A stretch of 64,000 nucleotides of DNA. Source: Streptomyces sp. AM 4-1-1 (lineage in GTDB: Bacteria > Actinomycetota > Actinomycetes > Streptomycetales > Streptomycetaceae). The stretch is from contig NZ_CP119145.1 in NCBI RefSeq assembly GCF_029167625.1, forward strand, positions 4,464,001 through 4,528,000, read 5' to 3'. The notes under the pieces are model-generated. The model was not told the origin of the DNA, searched no databases, and was given only the letters and a program-made list of their open reading frames with translations. The translations under genes were made by a program, and so were the position numbers. Shown here in pieces: positions 17,134-25,263 of the stretch. Position 1 is the stretch's first letter, and every line of letters begins with the position of its first letter.

Positions 17134-18618
17134 GTGACGCAGAGCGGTCAGGGCGACGAACAGCAGCACCCTGCTGTACGGCCCGCGCACGAAGGTCTCG
17201 TGCTGCCCGCAGAGGGTGGCGACCCCTGGGCGGCTGGAGGAACCGCAGACCGGACCGGGCCCGCGGGCGGTCAGCCGTGGGGGCAGCAGCAGTCCTGGCC
17301 GCAGGAGCCCGGACCCGAGCAGGGCGACCGGCAGCAGTACGCGCAGCAGCCCCCGTACGCACAGCGGCAGCCGCGGCAGGACCAGTTCCAGCGGCCCGGA
17401 CCGGGGCATGCCCAGCCGCTGCCGCCCGCGCAGGGCCAGCCGCACGGAGCACAGCCACCGCACGGAGCACAGCAGTCGTACGGGGGCGGGTCGGCCGTGC
17501 CGCCGGGGCGGCAGCCGTACGGGAACCAGGCCCCTCCTCAGCCGTACGGGGGTCAGGCCGGGCCTCAGCCGTACGCCCAGCCGCTGCCGCCCGAGGCCGG
17601 GCAGCCCGGCGGCCAGGACGCCGACGCGACCCAGTTCATCGCGCCCGTGCCCGGCGGCGTACCGCCCGAGAGCCCCGCTGAGGCCACCCAGTTCCTCCCG
17701 CAGGGGTCGGCGCAGCCGGGCGGACCCTCCGACGCGGACGCCACCCAGTACATCCCCCCGGTACCCGGCGGCGCCCCGTACGGCATCAGGCCCGGGACGC
17801 CCGGCGACCGTCCGCCGCCCGCCGAGTTCGACAGCCTGTTCCGCAGCGACGAACCGTCCGGCGGCACCCAGCAGTTGCCCCGGTTCGACCCGGTCGGGCA
17901 ACGGCCGAAGCCGCCGCAGCAGCCCCGGCAGGCGTACCAGCAGGCCGCCGCCCCCGACGCGGAGCCGCCGCAGGGCCGGGCCGCGCAGCGCAAGAAGCCG
18001 AGGCACATCCCGCTGATCATCGCCGTCGTCGTCGGCTGTTCCGTCGTCGGGCTCGGCGCGGGCGCCCTGTTGAGCGGCGGCGAAGACACCTCGGACAACA
18101 AGCAGCCGGTGGCGTCCGCGAGTTCACCCGCGTCGAAGCCCGCCGAGAAGGCCGCTGACCCGGCCGAGTCGCAGGCGCAGGCGCTCGACAAGCTGCTCGC
18201 CGACAGCAACAGCAGCCGGGCGGCGGTGATCGGCGCGGTGGAGAAGATCAAGGGCTGCCAGGACCTGGACCGGGCCACCACCGATCTCCAGGGCGCGGCC
18301 GAGCAGCGCCGCGAACTGGTGACCCGGCTGGGGGACCTGACCATCGACCAGTTGCCCGAGCACGGCGCCTTGGCGTCCTCGCTGACCAAGGCGTGGGAGG
18401 CGTCGGCGTCGGCCGACGACCACTACGCGGCCTGGGCGGGACAGGCCAAGAACAACGGCAAGGTGTGCAAGCACGGCAAGGCGCGGCAGACGTCCGAGAC
18501 GGCCGAGGCGAACCGCGCCAGCGGCGAGGCCAGCACGGCCAAGCAGCGGGCGTCCGGACTGTGGAACACCATCGCCGACAAGTACGGCCTCACCCGCCGG
18601 GCCCCCACCCAGCTCTGA
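17134..18618 (+). CDS. Pro/Gln-rich single-span membrane protein with ATQ motifs
   Basis: 494 residues from GTG 17134 (GTAGGAG upstream). About 280 N-terminal residues are Gln/Pro/Gly-rich and cytoplasmic, with short repeats DADATQFIAPVPGG, AEATQFLPQG and DADATQYIPPVPGG. A basic stretch RKKPRH precedes one transmembrane segment (IPLIIAVVVGCSVVGLGAGA, about 292-311), then an external Lys/Ala-rich domain of about 180 residues with two cysteines (KGCQDLD, GKVCKHG). The Thr-Gln motifs look like kinase/FHA-type phosphosites. No catalytic domain recognised. Confidence 0.8.
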   Translation: MTQSGQGDEQQHPAVRPAHEGLVLPAEGGDPWAAGGTADRTGPAGGQPWGQQQSWPQEPGPEQGDRQQYAQQPPYAQRQPRQDQFQRPGPGHAQPLPPAQGQPHGAQPPHGAQQSYGGGSAVPPGRQPYGNQAPPQPYGGQAGPQPYAQPLPPEAGQPGGQDADATQFIAPVPGGVPPESPAEATQFLPQGSAQPGGPSDADATQYIPPVPGGAPYGIRPGTPGDRPPPAEFDSLFRSDEPSGGTQQLPRFDPVGQRPKPPQQPRQAYQQAAAPDAEPPQGRAAQRKKPRHIPLIIAVVVGCSVVGLGAGALLSGGEDTSDNKQPVASASSPASKPAEKAADPAESQAQALDKLLADSNSSRAAVIGAVEKIKGCQDLDRATTDLQGAAEQRRELVTRLGDLTIDQLPEHGALASSLTKAWEASASADDHYAAWAGQAKNNGKVCKHGKARQTSETAEANRASGEASTAKQRASGLWNTIADKYGLTRRAPTQL

Positions 18619-18728
18619 CCGGGTCCGGCCCGGACGCCGGCGGGGTGCGCGGGGGAACGGGTGCGTCGGGGCGTGGAGGGGGCGCGACGCCTGCCGTCCG
18701 GGCCCCCGGGACCCCGTACCCCCGCCCC

Positions 18729-20021
18729 TCACCCCGCCGGCCGGGCGTCGGACAGCCGGGCGTCGGACAGGGTCTCGGTGACGTCCACGAACCCCTTGCG
18801 CTGGGCGACCAGCCGCCCGTCCCGGACGATCTGGAACGTGACGTGCCGGTTCACGATGCGGGGGTACGCGGACGAGCCGAGCAGATCACCGAAGCCCCAC
18901 CGCAGTACCGGGGTCAGGCCCCCGGTGTCCACCTCCGTGCCCCGGTTGAGGGCCGTCGCCACCCGGCCCGCGGTGATCCGGGGCTCGTCCAGCGCCTCCA
19001 CGACCGCCTTCAGCGCGGTGTACGCGATCCACGTCGTCTGCACCCCGGTGTCGTCCGGGTCGATCCGGTCGTCACCGAACGCGTACCCCTGGATCACCTG
19101 CCGCATCGCGTCCCAGCGCGGATCGCCCGACTCCGGGTACCAGCCGGTGAGGTACGCCCCCTCGAAGGGGCTGTCGCGCCCGCCCGTACGGTCGATGAGC
19201 GGCTGGCCGACGCTGCCGAGCACCGAGGAGATCCGTACCCCCGCGCGCTCGGGGCCGAGCCGCCGGAACGAGTCGAAGAACGTCTCCGTGCGCTCCCCGA
19301 GCACCGCCGTCACACACCCGCCGGGCGCCCTCCTGAGCGCCGTCGCGGCCGGTTCCTCGTAGGACGTGGCGTCCTCCGGGGCCTTGATGTCGGCGGACGC
19401 GGGCCGGTGGGCCTCCGCGAGGCCGGTGTTGAGGAGGGCGGCCAGGCCGTCGCCGCCCACCGTGTCCGGGCGCACCAGCGAGACCCGCTCGCAGACGCGG
19501 GCGAGCTGCTTGCCGTTGCCCGCGAGCAGCGCGGACTGGCCGCCGTTGACCGGGTACGACAGATAGCTGGTGAACTCCTCGCCGGAGGCGCCGTAACCGC
19601 CGATGTACGGGATTCCGGCGGCCTCCAGCGGGGCCATGAACGCCCGGCCGTGTCCGCTGTACGAGCCGACGACCGCCACCACCCGGTGGTCGACCGCCTG
19701 CCGGGCGCAGTTCGCCGCGCCCAGCGAGGTGTCGCCCTCGTCGCAGGTGATGACGCGCAACTCGTGCCCGTCGATGCCCCCGCGCCGGTTGATCCAGCGG
19801 GCGTAGGCGTCGGCCATGGCGGGCATGCCCGCCATGTTCACCGTGGCCGGTCCCGCCGTGCCCTCGGGTGCCCAGGTCATCACGGTGAGGGGCTCCCTGG
19901 AATCCCCCGGGTCACCAGGGAGCACCCCGCAGCCGGTGAGCAGCGAGACCCCGGCCGCCGCCGCGCACAGGAGGCGCCGGTGGCGGGGGCGGGGGGAAGA
20001 GGGGTGTCGCCGTCCGGTCAT
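18729..20021 (-). CDS. Branched-chain amino-acid-type substrate-binding lipoprotein
   Basis: 430 residues; the N-terminus has arginines, a hydrophobic stretch and the lipobox LLTGC with Cys31 as lipid site, so it is anchored outside the membrane. The body is a type I periplasmic-binding fold (Peripla_BP_6): NMAGMPAMADAYARWINRRG, GHELRVITCDEGD, VVAVVGSYSGHGRAF, AAGIPYIGGYGASGEEF. No permease or ATPase genes are adjacent, so it may be an orphan receptor or a sensor. The start ATG 20021 has only a weak ribosome site. Confidence 0.83.
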   Translation of the reverse strand: MTGRRHPSSPRPRHRRLLCAAAAGVSLLTGCGVLPGDPGDSREPLTVMTWAPEGTAGPATVNMAGMPAMADAYARWINRRGGIDGHELRVITCDEGDTSLGAANCARQAVDHRVVAVVGSYSGHGRAFMAPLEAAGIPYIGGYGASGEEFTSYLSYPVNGGQSALLAGNGKQLARVCERVSLVRPDTVGGDGLAALLNTGLAEAHRPASADIKAPEDATSYEEPAATALRRAPGGCVTAVLGERTETFFDSFRRLGPERAGVRISSVLGSVGQPLIDRTGGRDSPFEGAYLTGWYPESGDPRWDAMRQVIQGYAFGDDRIDPDDTGVQTTWIAYTALKAVVEALDEPRITAGRVATALNRGTEVDTGGLTPVLRWGFGDLLGSSAYPRIVNRHVTFQIVRDGRLVAQRKGFVDVTETLSDARLSDARPAG

Positions 20022-20193
20022 GGGCCCGCACGTTTCCGCGTCCGGAGTAACGTGGGAGTGTGAGCGGGGCAACAATCGATGACGCCGTGGTGAATTACGG
20101 GGGCGGCCCCGCACCCGGCCCGCTTTTCCCCTCCCGCCGGGCGGAACCGGGGGCCGTGCGCCCCGGCCGGCGGAGAACGTACGATCGACAACC

Positions 20194-20691
20194 GTGCAGC
20201 AAGGTTCGGAGAACTCTTCCCGTCGAGGGCGTCGCTCATCCACCATGGGTTCCATGTCGCTCAACGATGTTCCGTGGTGGCGCTGGCGCAGCAACGTGCG
20301 CTCGGCGCTGCACATGCTCTCCGACCCCGTCTTCCACCAGGAGTGCTGGCTGTCCGGCCGGGAGGGGTACGGCGATGTCACCGACGCCGTGTACCGCCTG
20401 GTCGAGGACACCTGGCTGGACAACTGGTCGGCCGAGAGGTACGTCGGGACGATCTTCCGCGACTCCGGCGAGTCCGCCCTCGTGGACGTCGCCGTGCTGC
20501 GGGTGCTGCGCATCATGCACCAGGTGGGCGCGGACGCTCCCGTATCGGCGTATCTGGAGCATCACGGCTGGCCGGAGGCCGTACGGGCGGCCCGCGAGGC
20601 GCATGTGCTGCTCGCCACGAACGACGGCGAGGACCCGGACGTCCCACCGCGCTCGCTGGACGTGCTCCGCATCATGACCAGAACCGGCTGA
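20194..20691 (+). CDS. Conserved hypothetical protein
   Basis: 165 residues from GTG 20194, or 148 from ATG 20245; neither start has a strong ribosome site. Features are LNDVPWWRWRSNVRSALHML, several Trp residues, and an alpha-helical centre (VDVAVLRVLRIMHQVGAD). Codon use is that of a genuine gene. I do not recognise a domain. It lies 28 bp before purU on the same strand and is probably co-transcribed with it. Confidence 0.72.
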   Translation: MQQGSENSSRRGRRSSTMGSMSLNDVPWWRWRSNVRSALHMLSDPVFHQECWLSGREGYGDVTDAVYRLVEDTWLDNWSAERYVGTIFRDSGESALVDVAVLRVLRIMHQVGADAPVSAYLEHHGWPEAVRAAREAHVLLATNDGEDPDVPPRSLDVLRIMTRTG

Positions 20692-20719
20692 CCGCCGGGC
20701 GGTGTGGCACTCTACGAGG

Positions 20720-21628
20720 ATGACCGCGCCGCAGCCTGCCGACTCCGCCATCCCCGCTCGCACCGCCGACTCCGCCGCCGCCGAGCAGTACGTCCTCATC
20801 CTCTCGTGCCCGGACAAACAGGGCATCGTGCACGCCGTGTCGAGCTACTTGTTCATGACCGGCTGCAACATCGAGGACAGCCAGCAGTTCGGGGACCACG
20901 ACACCGGCCTGTTCTTCATGCGCGTCCACTTCTCGGCGGACGCCCCGGTCACGGTGGAGAAGCTGCGGGCCAGCTTCGCCGCGATCGGCGACTCGTTCCG
21001 GATGGACTGGCAGATCCACCGGGTCGCGGACCGGATGCGGATCGTGCTGATGGTCAGCAAGTACGGGCACTGCCTCAACGACCTGCTGTTCCGGTCCCGG
21101 ATCGGGGCGCTGCCGGTCGAGATCGCGGCGGTGGTCTCCAACCACACGGACTTCGCCGAGCTGGCCGCCTCGTACGACATCCCGTTCCGCCACCTTCCGG
21201 TGACCAGGGACACCAAGGCGGAGGCGGAGGGACGGCTGCTGGACCTGGTGCGCGACGAGGACGTCGAACTCGTCGTCCTGGCCCGCTACATGCAGGTGCT
21301 CTCGGACGACCTGTGCAAGCAGCTGAGCGGCCGGATCATCAACATCCACCACTCGTTCCTGCCGAGCTTCAAGGGCGCGAAGCCGTACCACCAGGCGCAC
21401 GAGCGCGGGGTGAAGCTGATCGGCGCGACCGCGCACTATGTGACGGCGGACCTCGACGAGGGCCCGATCATCGAGCAGGAGGTCGAGCGGGTCGGCCATG
21501 ACGTCACGCCGGACCAGCTGGTCGCCATCGGGCGCGACGTGGAGTGCCAGGCGCTGGCGCGTGCGGTGAAGTGGCACGCGGAGCGGCGCATCCTGCTCAA
21601 CGGCCGCCGCACGGTGATCTTCGCCTGA
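20720..21628 (+). CDS. purU: Formyltetrahydrofolate deformylase
   Basis: Hydrolyses 10-formyl-THF to formate and THF, balancing the one-carbon pool. 302 residues: an N-terminal ACT-type domain (YVLILSCPDKQGIVHAVS, NIEDSQQFGDHDTGLFFMR) and a C-terminal formyltransferase-fold domain with VVLARYMQVLS, INIHHSFLPSFKGAKPY and GATAHYVTADLDEGPII, which carry the catalytic Asn/His/Asp set of the family. ATG 20720 follows ACGAGG closely. The 3' flank carries degenerate short repeats. Confidence 0.95.
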   Translation: MTAPQPADSAIPARTADSAAAEQYVLILSCPDKQGIVHAVSSYLFMTGCNIEDSQQFGDHDTGLFFMRVHFSADAPVTVEKLRASFAAIGDSFRMDWQIHRVADRMRIVLMVSKYGHCLNDLLFRSRIGALPVEIAAVVSNHTDFAELAASYDIPFRHLPVTRDTKAEAEGRLLDLVRDEDVELVVLARYMQVLSDDLCKQLSGRIINIHHSFLPSFKGAKPYHQAHERGVKLIGATAHYVTADLDEGPIIEQEVERVGHDVTPDQLVAIGRDVECQALARAVKWHAERRILLNGRRTVIFA

Positions 21629-21631
21629 GGG

Positions 21632-21760
21632 TCTGACGCCCTGAGGCTCTGACGCCGTGACGCCGTGACGCCGTGAGGCTCTGACGCCGTGACTCCCTGA
21701 CGCGCCCTGGTGCCCGACGCGCCCTGGTGCCTGACGCGCCCCGGTGTCCGGCCGCCCGCC
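21632..21760. repeat. Degenerate short repeats downstream of purU
   Basis: Runs of CTGACGCCGTGA/GACGCCGT (8-bp units) followed by GACGCGCCCTGGTGCC units (about 18 bp, three copies) right after the purU stop. Non-coding. Confidence 0.7.
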
Positions 21761-21825
21761 GCCCGGCGGTTCGCGGGCGTGCGGGCGTGCGGGCGAGTGG
21801 GCCGGTACCGGGAGAGGGACGGCCC

Positions 21826-23244
21826 TCAGAGACGGCTGAGGGAGGCCGCGGCGAACAGCACGTCGCTGATCGCCTCGCGGTCGCCTTCCTGGCCCGCCGC
21901 CGCTTCCACGGGTGACACATGTCCCGCGACCAGTTGGCAGAACTCCACCCCGTCGAGCGCGACCTGGGCGACCGCGTGGTCGGGTGAGCCGGGTCCGGCG
22001 GACGCGGTGGGCGAGTCCAGGGGGATGTACCAGTCGCCGCCGCCCGAGCCCTCGATCTCCAGATGGATCGAGCGGCCCGGCGCGTCGGCGGTGCCCGGTG
22101 GACGGGCGGGGCCCGCGAGCCCGACCCGGCGGCGCTCGGCGAGGGCGCCGGGGAGCATGCGCGCCGCCAGGTCGATCAGCCGGTGGAGATGGGCGGCGGA
22201 CGGGGCCTCGTACGGATACGCCACCGCGTCCGCGATGTCACCGGCGTGCACCCAGCACTCGAAGGCCCGCTCCAGCAACGCGTCCTGGAGCGGGAGGGCG
22301 AAGTCCCCGTACGGGACGGAGAGACCGTCGACGTTCCGGGCGGCGAAGGAGACCGTGCGGATGAGCGCGTGGCTCTGGTCGCGCCAGGGCTCGCGGACGG
22401 TGCGGGTCGGTGGACGGCGCACGGCCGACCAGTACGTCTCGGTTCGGGTGGTCGGGCTCAGCGGTATCTCCCGGGCGCCGTGACCGGGGCGGGCGGGCCC
22501 GGCCAGAGAGATGAGCGGGTCGTCGAGGCCGAGGGCGGCGCTGATCAGTCCGTCGACGGTCATCAGATGGCCGATGACTCCGGCGACCGTCGTCCGGCGG
22601 GTCGCCTCCTCCCGGCCGTCGAACCACCTCAGCCGGACCGGGGCGTGCCACTCGCCGTCGCCGATGTCCCGCAGCAGGGAGTCGAGCCTGGCGGTCTCGG
22701 CGTCGTACGGCGCGGCCCAGTCGGGCACCGGGATTCCGGCCGGCCGACGGCTGAGGCAGCCTTCGAGCACCCGGTTGCGCAGCATCGGGTCCAGGTCCAG
22801 GCTGCGGTCGATGTGCAGCAGCCCGACCGCGTCCCGCAACCGCAGGGCCTCGTCGGCGCAGGGGGCGCACTCGGTGAGGTGTTCCTCGACGGCCTCGGTC
22901 TCCTCGGCGGAACAGGCGGCCAGCGCCCAGGCGCCGAGCAGCGACTTGAGTACACGATGGGAGAGGGCCGGGACGGGCGGTGCCAGTGGTGCCACGGGAG
23001 GATTCGGTTCCGGTGTCGGAGGTGCGGGTGCGGGCGGTGTGGGAGGGGTGCGGGGTGTGAACGCGGGTGGTTCGAGGTCGTCCGCCGGGGTCCGTGGAGC
23101 GGGTATCCGCAGACCCCGCCACCACTCGTGGTGGAGCCTGCCGTCCCGCCCGCCGTCCTCCGGGCCGCCGCCGTCCTCGCGATCGTCGGACCGCGGGTCG
23201 TCGGACCGCGGGTCGTCCGGCCTCGGGTCGTCGTGGTCCGTCAC
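21826..23244 (-). CDS. Zinc-finger anti-sigma factor with maleylpyruvate-isomerase-type domain
   Basis: 472 residues. An Asp/Pro-rich N-terminus is followed by a putative zinc-finger anti-sigma motif (ALAACSAEETEAVEEHLTEC, then APCADE; the HxxxCxxC pattern) near residues 106-131. The rest resembles a mycothiol-dependent maleylpyruvate isomerase/DinB-like helical fold (WFDGREEATRRTTVAGVIGHLM, ERAFECWVHAGDIADAVAYP). It overlaps the sigma-factor gene by 4 bp (ATGA), which supports an anti-sigma role. No transmembrane segment, so it is a cytoplasmic, thiol- or metal-responsive partner by inference. Confidence 0.83.
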   Translation of the reverse strand: MTDHDDPRPDDPRSDDPRSDDREDGGGPEDGGRDGRLHHEWWRGLRIPAPRTPADDLEPPAFTPRTPPTPPAPAPPTPEPNPPVAPLAPPVPALSHRVLKSLLGAWALAACSAEETEAVEEHLTECAPCADEALRLRDAVGLLHIDRSLDLDPMLRNRVLEGCLSRRPAGIPVPDWAAPYDAETARLDSLLRDIGDGEWHAPVRLRWFDGREEATRRTTVAGVIGHLMTVDGLISAALGLDDPLISLAGPARPGHGAREIPLSPTTRTETYWSAVRRPPTRTVREPWRDQSHALIRTVSFAARNVDGLSVPYGDFALPLQDALLERAFECWVHAGDIADAVAYPYEAPSAAHLHRLIDLAARMLPGALAERRRVGLAGPARPPGTADAPGRSIHLEIEGSGGGDWYIPLDSPTASAGPGSPDHAVAQVALDGVEFCQLVAGHVSPVEAAAGQEGDREAISDVLFAAASLSRL

Positions 23245-23834
23245 AGGGAGCGCCCGTATCCGGGCGGCGACGAACCCTCCAGCGGGCGGCTGTTCGCGGT
23301 GGACAGCAGCTGGAGGCCCAGCCGCAGCCGCCGCCGGGCCTCGTCCTCGGTGATGCCGAGGTCGGCGGCGGTCTGCCGGTAGTCCCGGCGCTGGAAGTAC
23401 GCAAGCTCCAGGGCGGCCCGCAGCGGTGACGGCATCGAGGTGACGATGTAGTCGGCGCGCGCCGACGCGGTCGCTCTGCGCACCTTCTCCTCCAGCGCGT
23501 CCAGCTCCCGCGGGTCCGCTTCGCCGCCGACCTGCCGGTGCGCGGCGGCCTCGGCCATGCGCAGCCGCTGGACGGCCTGGCGGTGGGTGAGCCGGGCCAC
23601 CCAGGCGCGCATCGAGCCCTGCTTCGGGTCGTACGTCTCCGGGTTCTCCCAGACGTGACCGAAGACCTCGCGGGTCACCAGGTCCGCGGCGGCCTCGTCG
23701 TCGAGGACCAGGTGGGCCTGGCTGTGGACGAGCGAGGCGAACCGGTCGTACAGCTCGCCGAGCGCCGCCGCTTCGCCACGGGCCAGCCGTTGCTGCATCC
23801 TGCGGTCCCAGCGAGGTGGTGAGTCCATCGGCAT
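23241..23834 (-). CDS. ECF-type RNA polymerase sigma factor
   Basis: 197 residues with sigma region 2 (ALGELYDRFASLVHSQAHLV, EVFGHVWENPETYDPKQG, WVARLTHRQAVQRLR) and region 4 (LRAALELAYFQRRDYRQTAADLGITEDEARRRLR). ATG 23834 follows AGGGGGG on the minus strand. The anti-sigma gene follows with translational coupling. Regions resemble the group whose S. coelicolor member is next to a STAS gene; here the STAS gene is 16.6 kb away beyond the accessory block. Confidence 0.92.
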   Translation of the reverse strand: MPMDSPPRWDRRMQQRLARGEAAALGELYDRFASLVHSQAHLVLDDEAAADLVTREVFGHVWENPETYDPKQGSMRAWVARLTHRQAVQRLRMAEAAAHRQVGGEADPRELDALEEKVRRATASARADYIVTSMPSPLRAALELAYFQRRDYRQTAADLGITEDEARRRLRLGLQLLSTANSRPLEGSSPPGYGRSL

Positions 23835-24302
23835 AAGCCCCCCTGCCTCAGATCCGAGCCCCTCGTCCCCCCGAATGTAGTCGGCGGTTGTGACACCGCA
23901 CGCACCTTTGCACCAAGTACGTCCCTACGGAGCCCCGGGATGGTAGGGGAGCGCGCACCGGACGGTGTCCCGCGTCCGGCGGGACCGGGTCCGACGTGAT
24001 CACTTCTGTGTGAAGGGCGCCGAGGCTTCCGGAACGGGGCCGGGGCCCTCCGGGGCGCCGGGGGAAGTCGGCGGGGGTGCTGATCCGCGGGGCTCTCGCG
24101 CCGGCCAGGGGGCGGAGCAGCGGTGGAACGGCCCCGGTAGGCCGTTCCTCGTGCCCTGCCCGCTTCCGGGCAGATCAACCGCACATGTCTGAGGCGAAGT
24201 TGCGATCGGGCCGGGCCGAATGCCGCATTCTTCGCACCAGGTCGGCGTGCTGTTGACGTCCCGTCAGAAGCGCGGGTCCGGCCGCTGTTCGTGATGACCT
24301 AC
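23835..24302. other. Gene-free stretch at the left edge of the accessory block
   Basis: No supported gene on either strand; short minus-strand frames lack ribosome sites. Probably holds the sigma-factor promoter on the minus side. No tRNA, integrase remnant or direct repeat marking an insertion junction is visible. Confidence 0.6.
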
Positions 24303-24373
24303 GTGTGAAAGTCGTGCACATCATCTGCAGAGTGTGAAGGTCTTGACGCGTTCTGATCACGTGTGCGAAAGTC
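24303..24373. promoter_or_regulatory. Three GTGTGAAAGTC direct repeats, 29-bp period
   Basis: GTGTGAAAGTC at 24303-24313, GTGTGAAGGTC at 24332-24342 and GTGTGCGAAAGTC at 24361-24373. The spacing is exactly 29 bp twice, about 245-315 bp before the first gene of the accessory block. Looks like a regulator-binding array; the block has no regulator of its own. Confidence 0.5.
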
Positions 24374-24616
24374 GGCGCGCCGTGAGGGATTTCCGATACT
24401 CCGCATCAAGTCGCACATCGAACTCCACGGCAAGCTCCTTAGCGGTTTTCCCTTTTCAGCAGTGTCCGTGGTGCCCCCTGCTCCTGGGTCCGTCACCACC
24501 AGAACCAACGCACCGACCCGACGCAACGCACCGCCCTGCCCGGCCACTTCGGCCTGGCCGCTCGCGCCACCACGTACTGCTGACACCACCGAGCTCCGAG
24601 GACCCGAGGAATCACC

Positions 24617-25207
24617 ATGGGCAAGATCGCCGTACTCACGAACGACCTGCAGGCCGACGTCGTCCACAAGACCCCTGAGCGCACCGCGGCGATGGCGGAT
24701 GCCCAACCGGTCTTCGTGAAGTTCCTGGACGCGATGCGTCAGCGCGGACACGGCGTCTATCACCTGCAGTTGGTGAACCTGCCGGACGACCCGAACGTGG
24801 AGCGCGACCTCGACGGCACCCTTCCCCTTCAGCGCGGCAGCGCCGGCGCGGCCATCCTGCACGACTTCACCGCCCCGACGGACGTGGTCGTGGAGAAGAA
24901 CAAGGACAGCGGCTTCTACGAGACCGAGCTGCACGACCTCCTCCAGAAGGCGGGCGTCGACACGGTGCTGGTGACCGGCCTGCAGACCCAGATATGCGTC
25001 CAGACCACCGCCGCGGACGCCTTCTTCCGCGGCTACAACATCTGGGTTCCGTCCGACTGCGTGGTCTCCGGTGACCCCGAGGCGCGCGACCGGTCCCTGG
25101 AATGGCTGCGCGGGTACTGCGCCACGGTCGCCGACTCGGCCGAGATCCTGGACACCCTCGACACCCGGGGCGAGCTGCCCCGCAAGGTCGTCAAGATCCT
25201 TCCGTAG
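24617..25207 (+). CDS. Isochorismatase-superfamily cysteine hydrolase
   Basis: 196 residues; the Asp-Lys-Cys triad of the family is visible: TNDLQADVV (Asp10), VVEKNKDSGFYET and VTGLQTQICVQTTAADA (Cys near 119). Members hydrolyse amides and carbamoyl groups (nicotinamidase, N-carbamoylsarcosine amidase) or isochorismate. ATG 24617 follows CGAGGA. It opens the eleven-gene block, 56 bp before the HypE gene. Because HypE/HypF work on a carbamoyl group, an N-carbamoyl or amide substrate is attractive, but this is inference. Confidence 0.88.
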   Translation: MGKIAVLTNDLQADVVHKTPERTAAMADAQPVFVKFLDAMRQRGHGVYHLQLVNLPDDPNVERDLDGTLPLQRGSAGAAILHDFTAPTDVVVEKNKDSGFYETELHDLLQKAGVDTVLVTGLQTQICVQTTAADAFFRGYNIWVPSDCVVSGDPEARDRSLEWLRGYCATVADSAEILDTLDTRGELPRKVVKILP

Positions 25208-25263
25208 TCCCTTCGTTCCGCAGCTCGCACCCCCACGAACCGCATGCCCTGAAGGGACCACGG

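Noticed and set aside
24175..24360. Minus-strand 61-codon frame before the accessory block
   Set aside because: Overlaps the direct repeats, has no ribosome site and looks like a chance frame.
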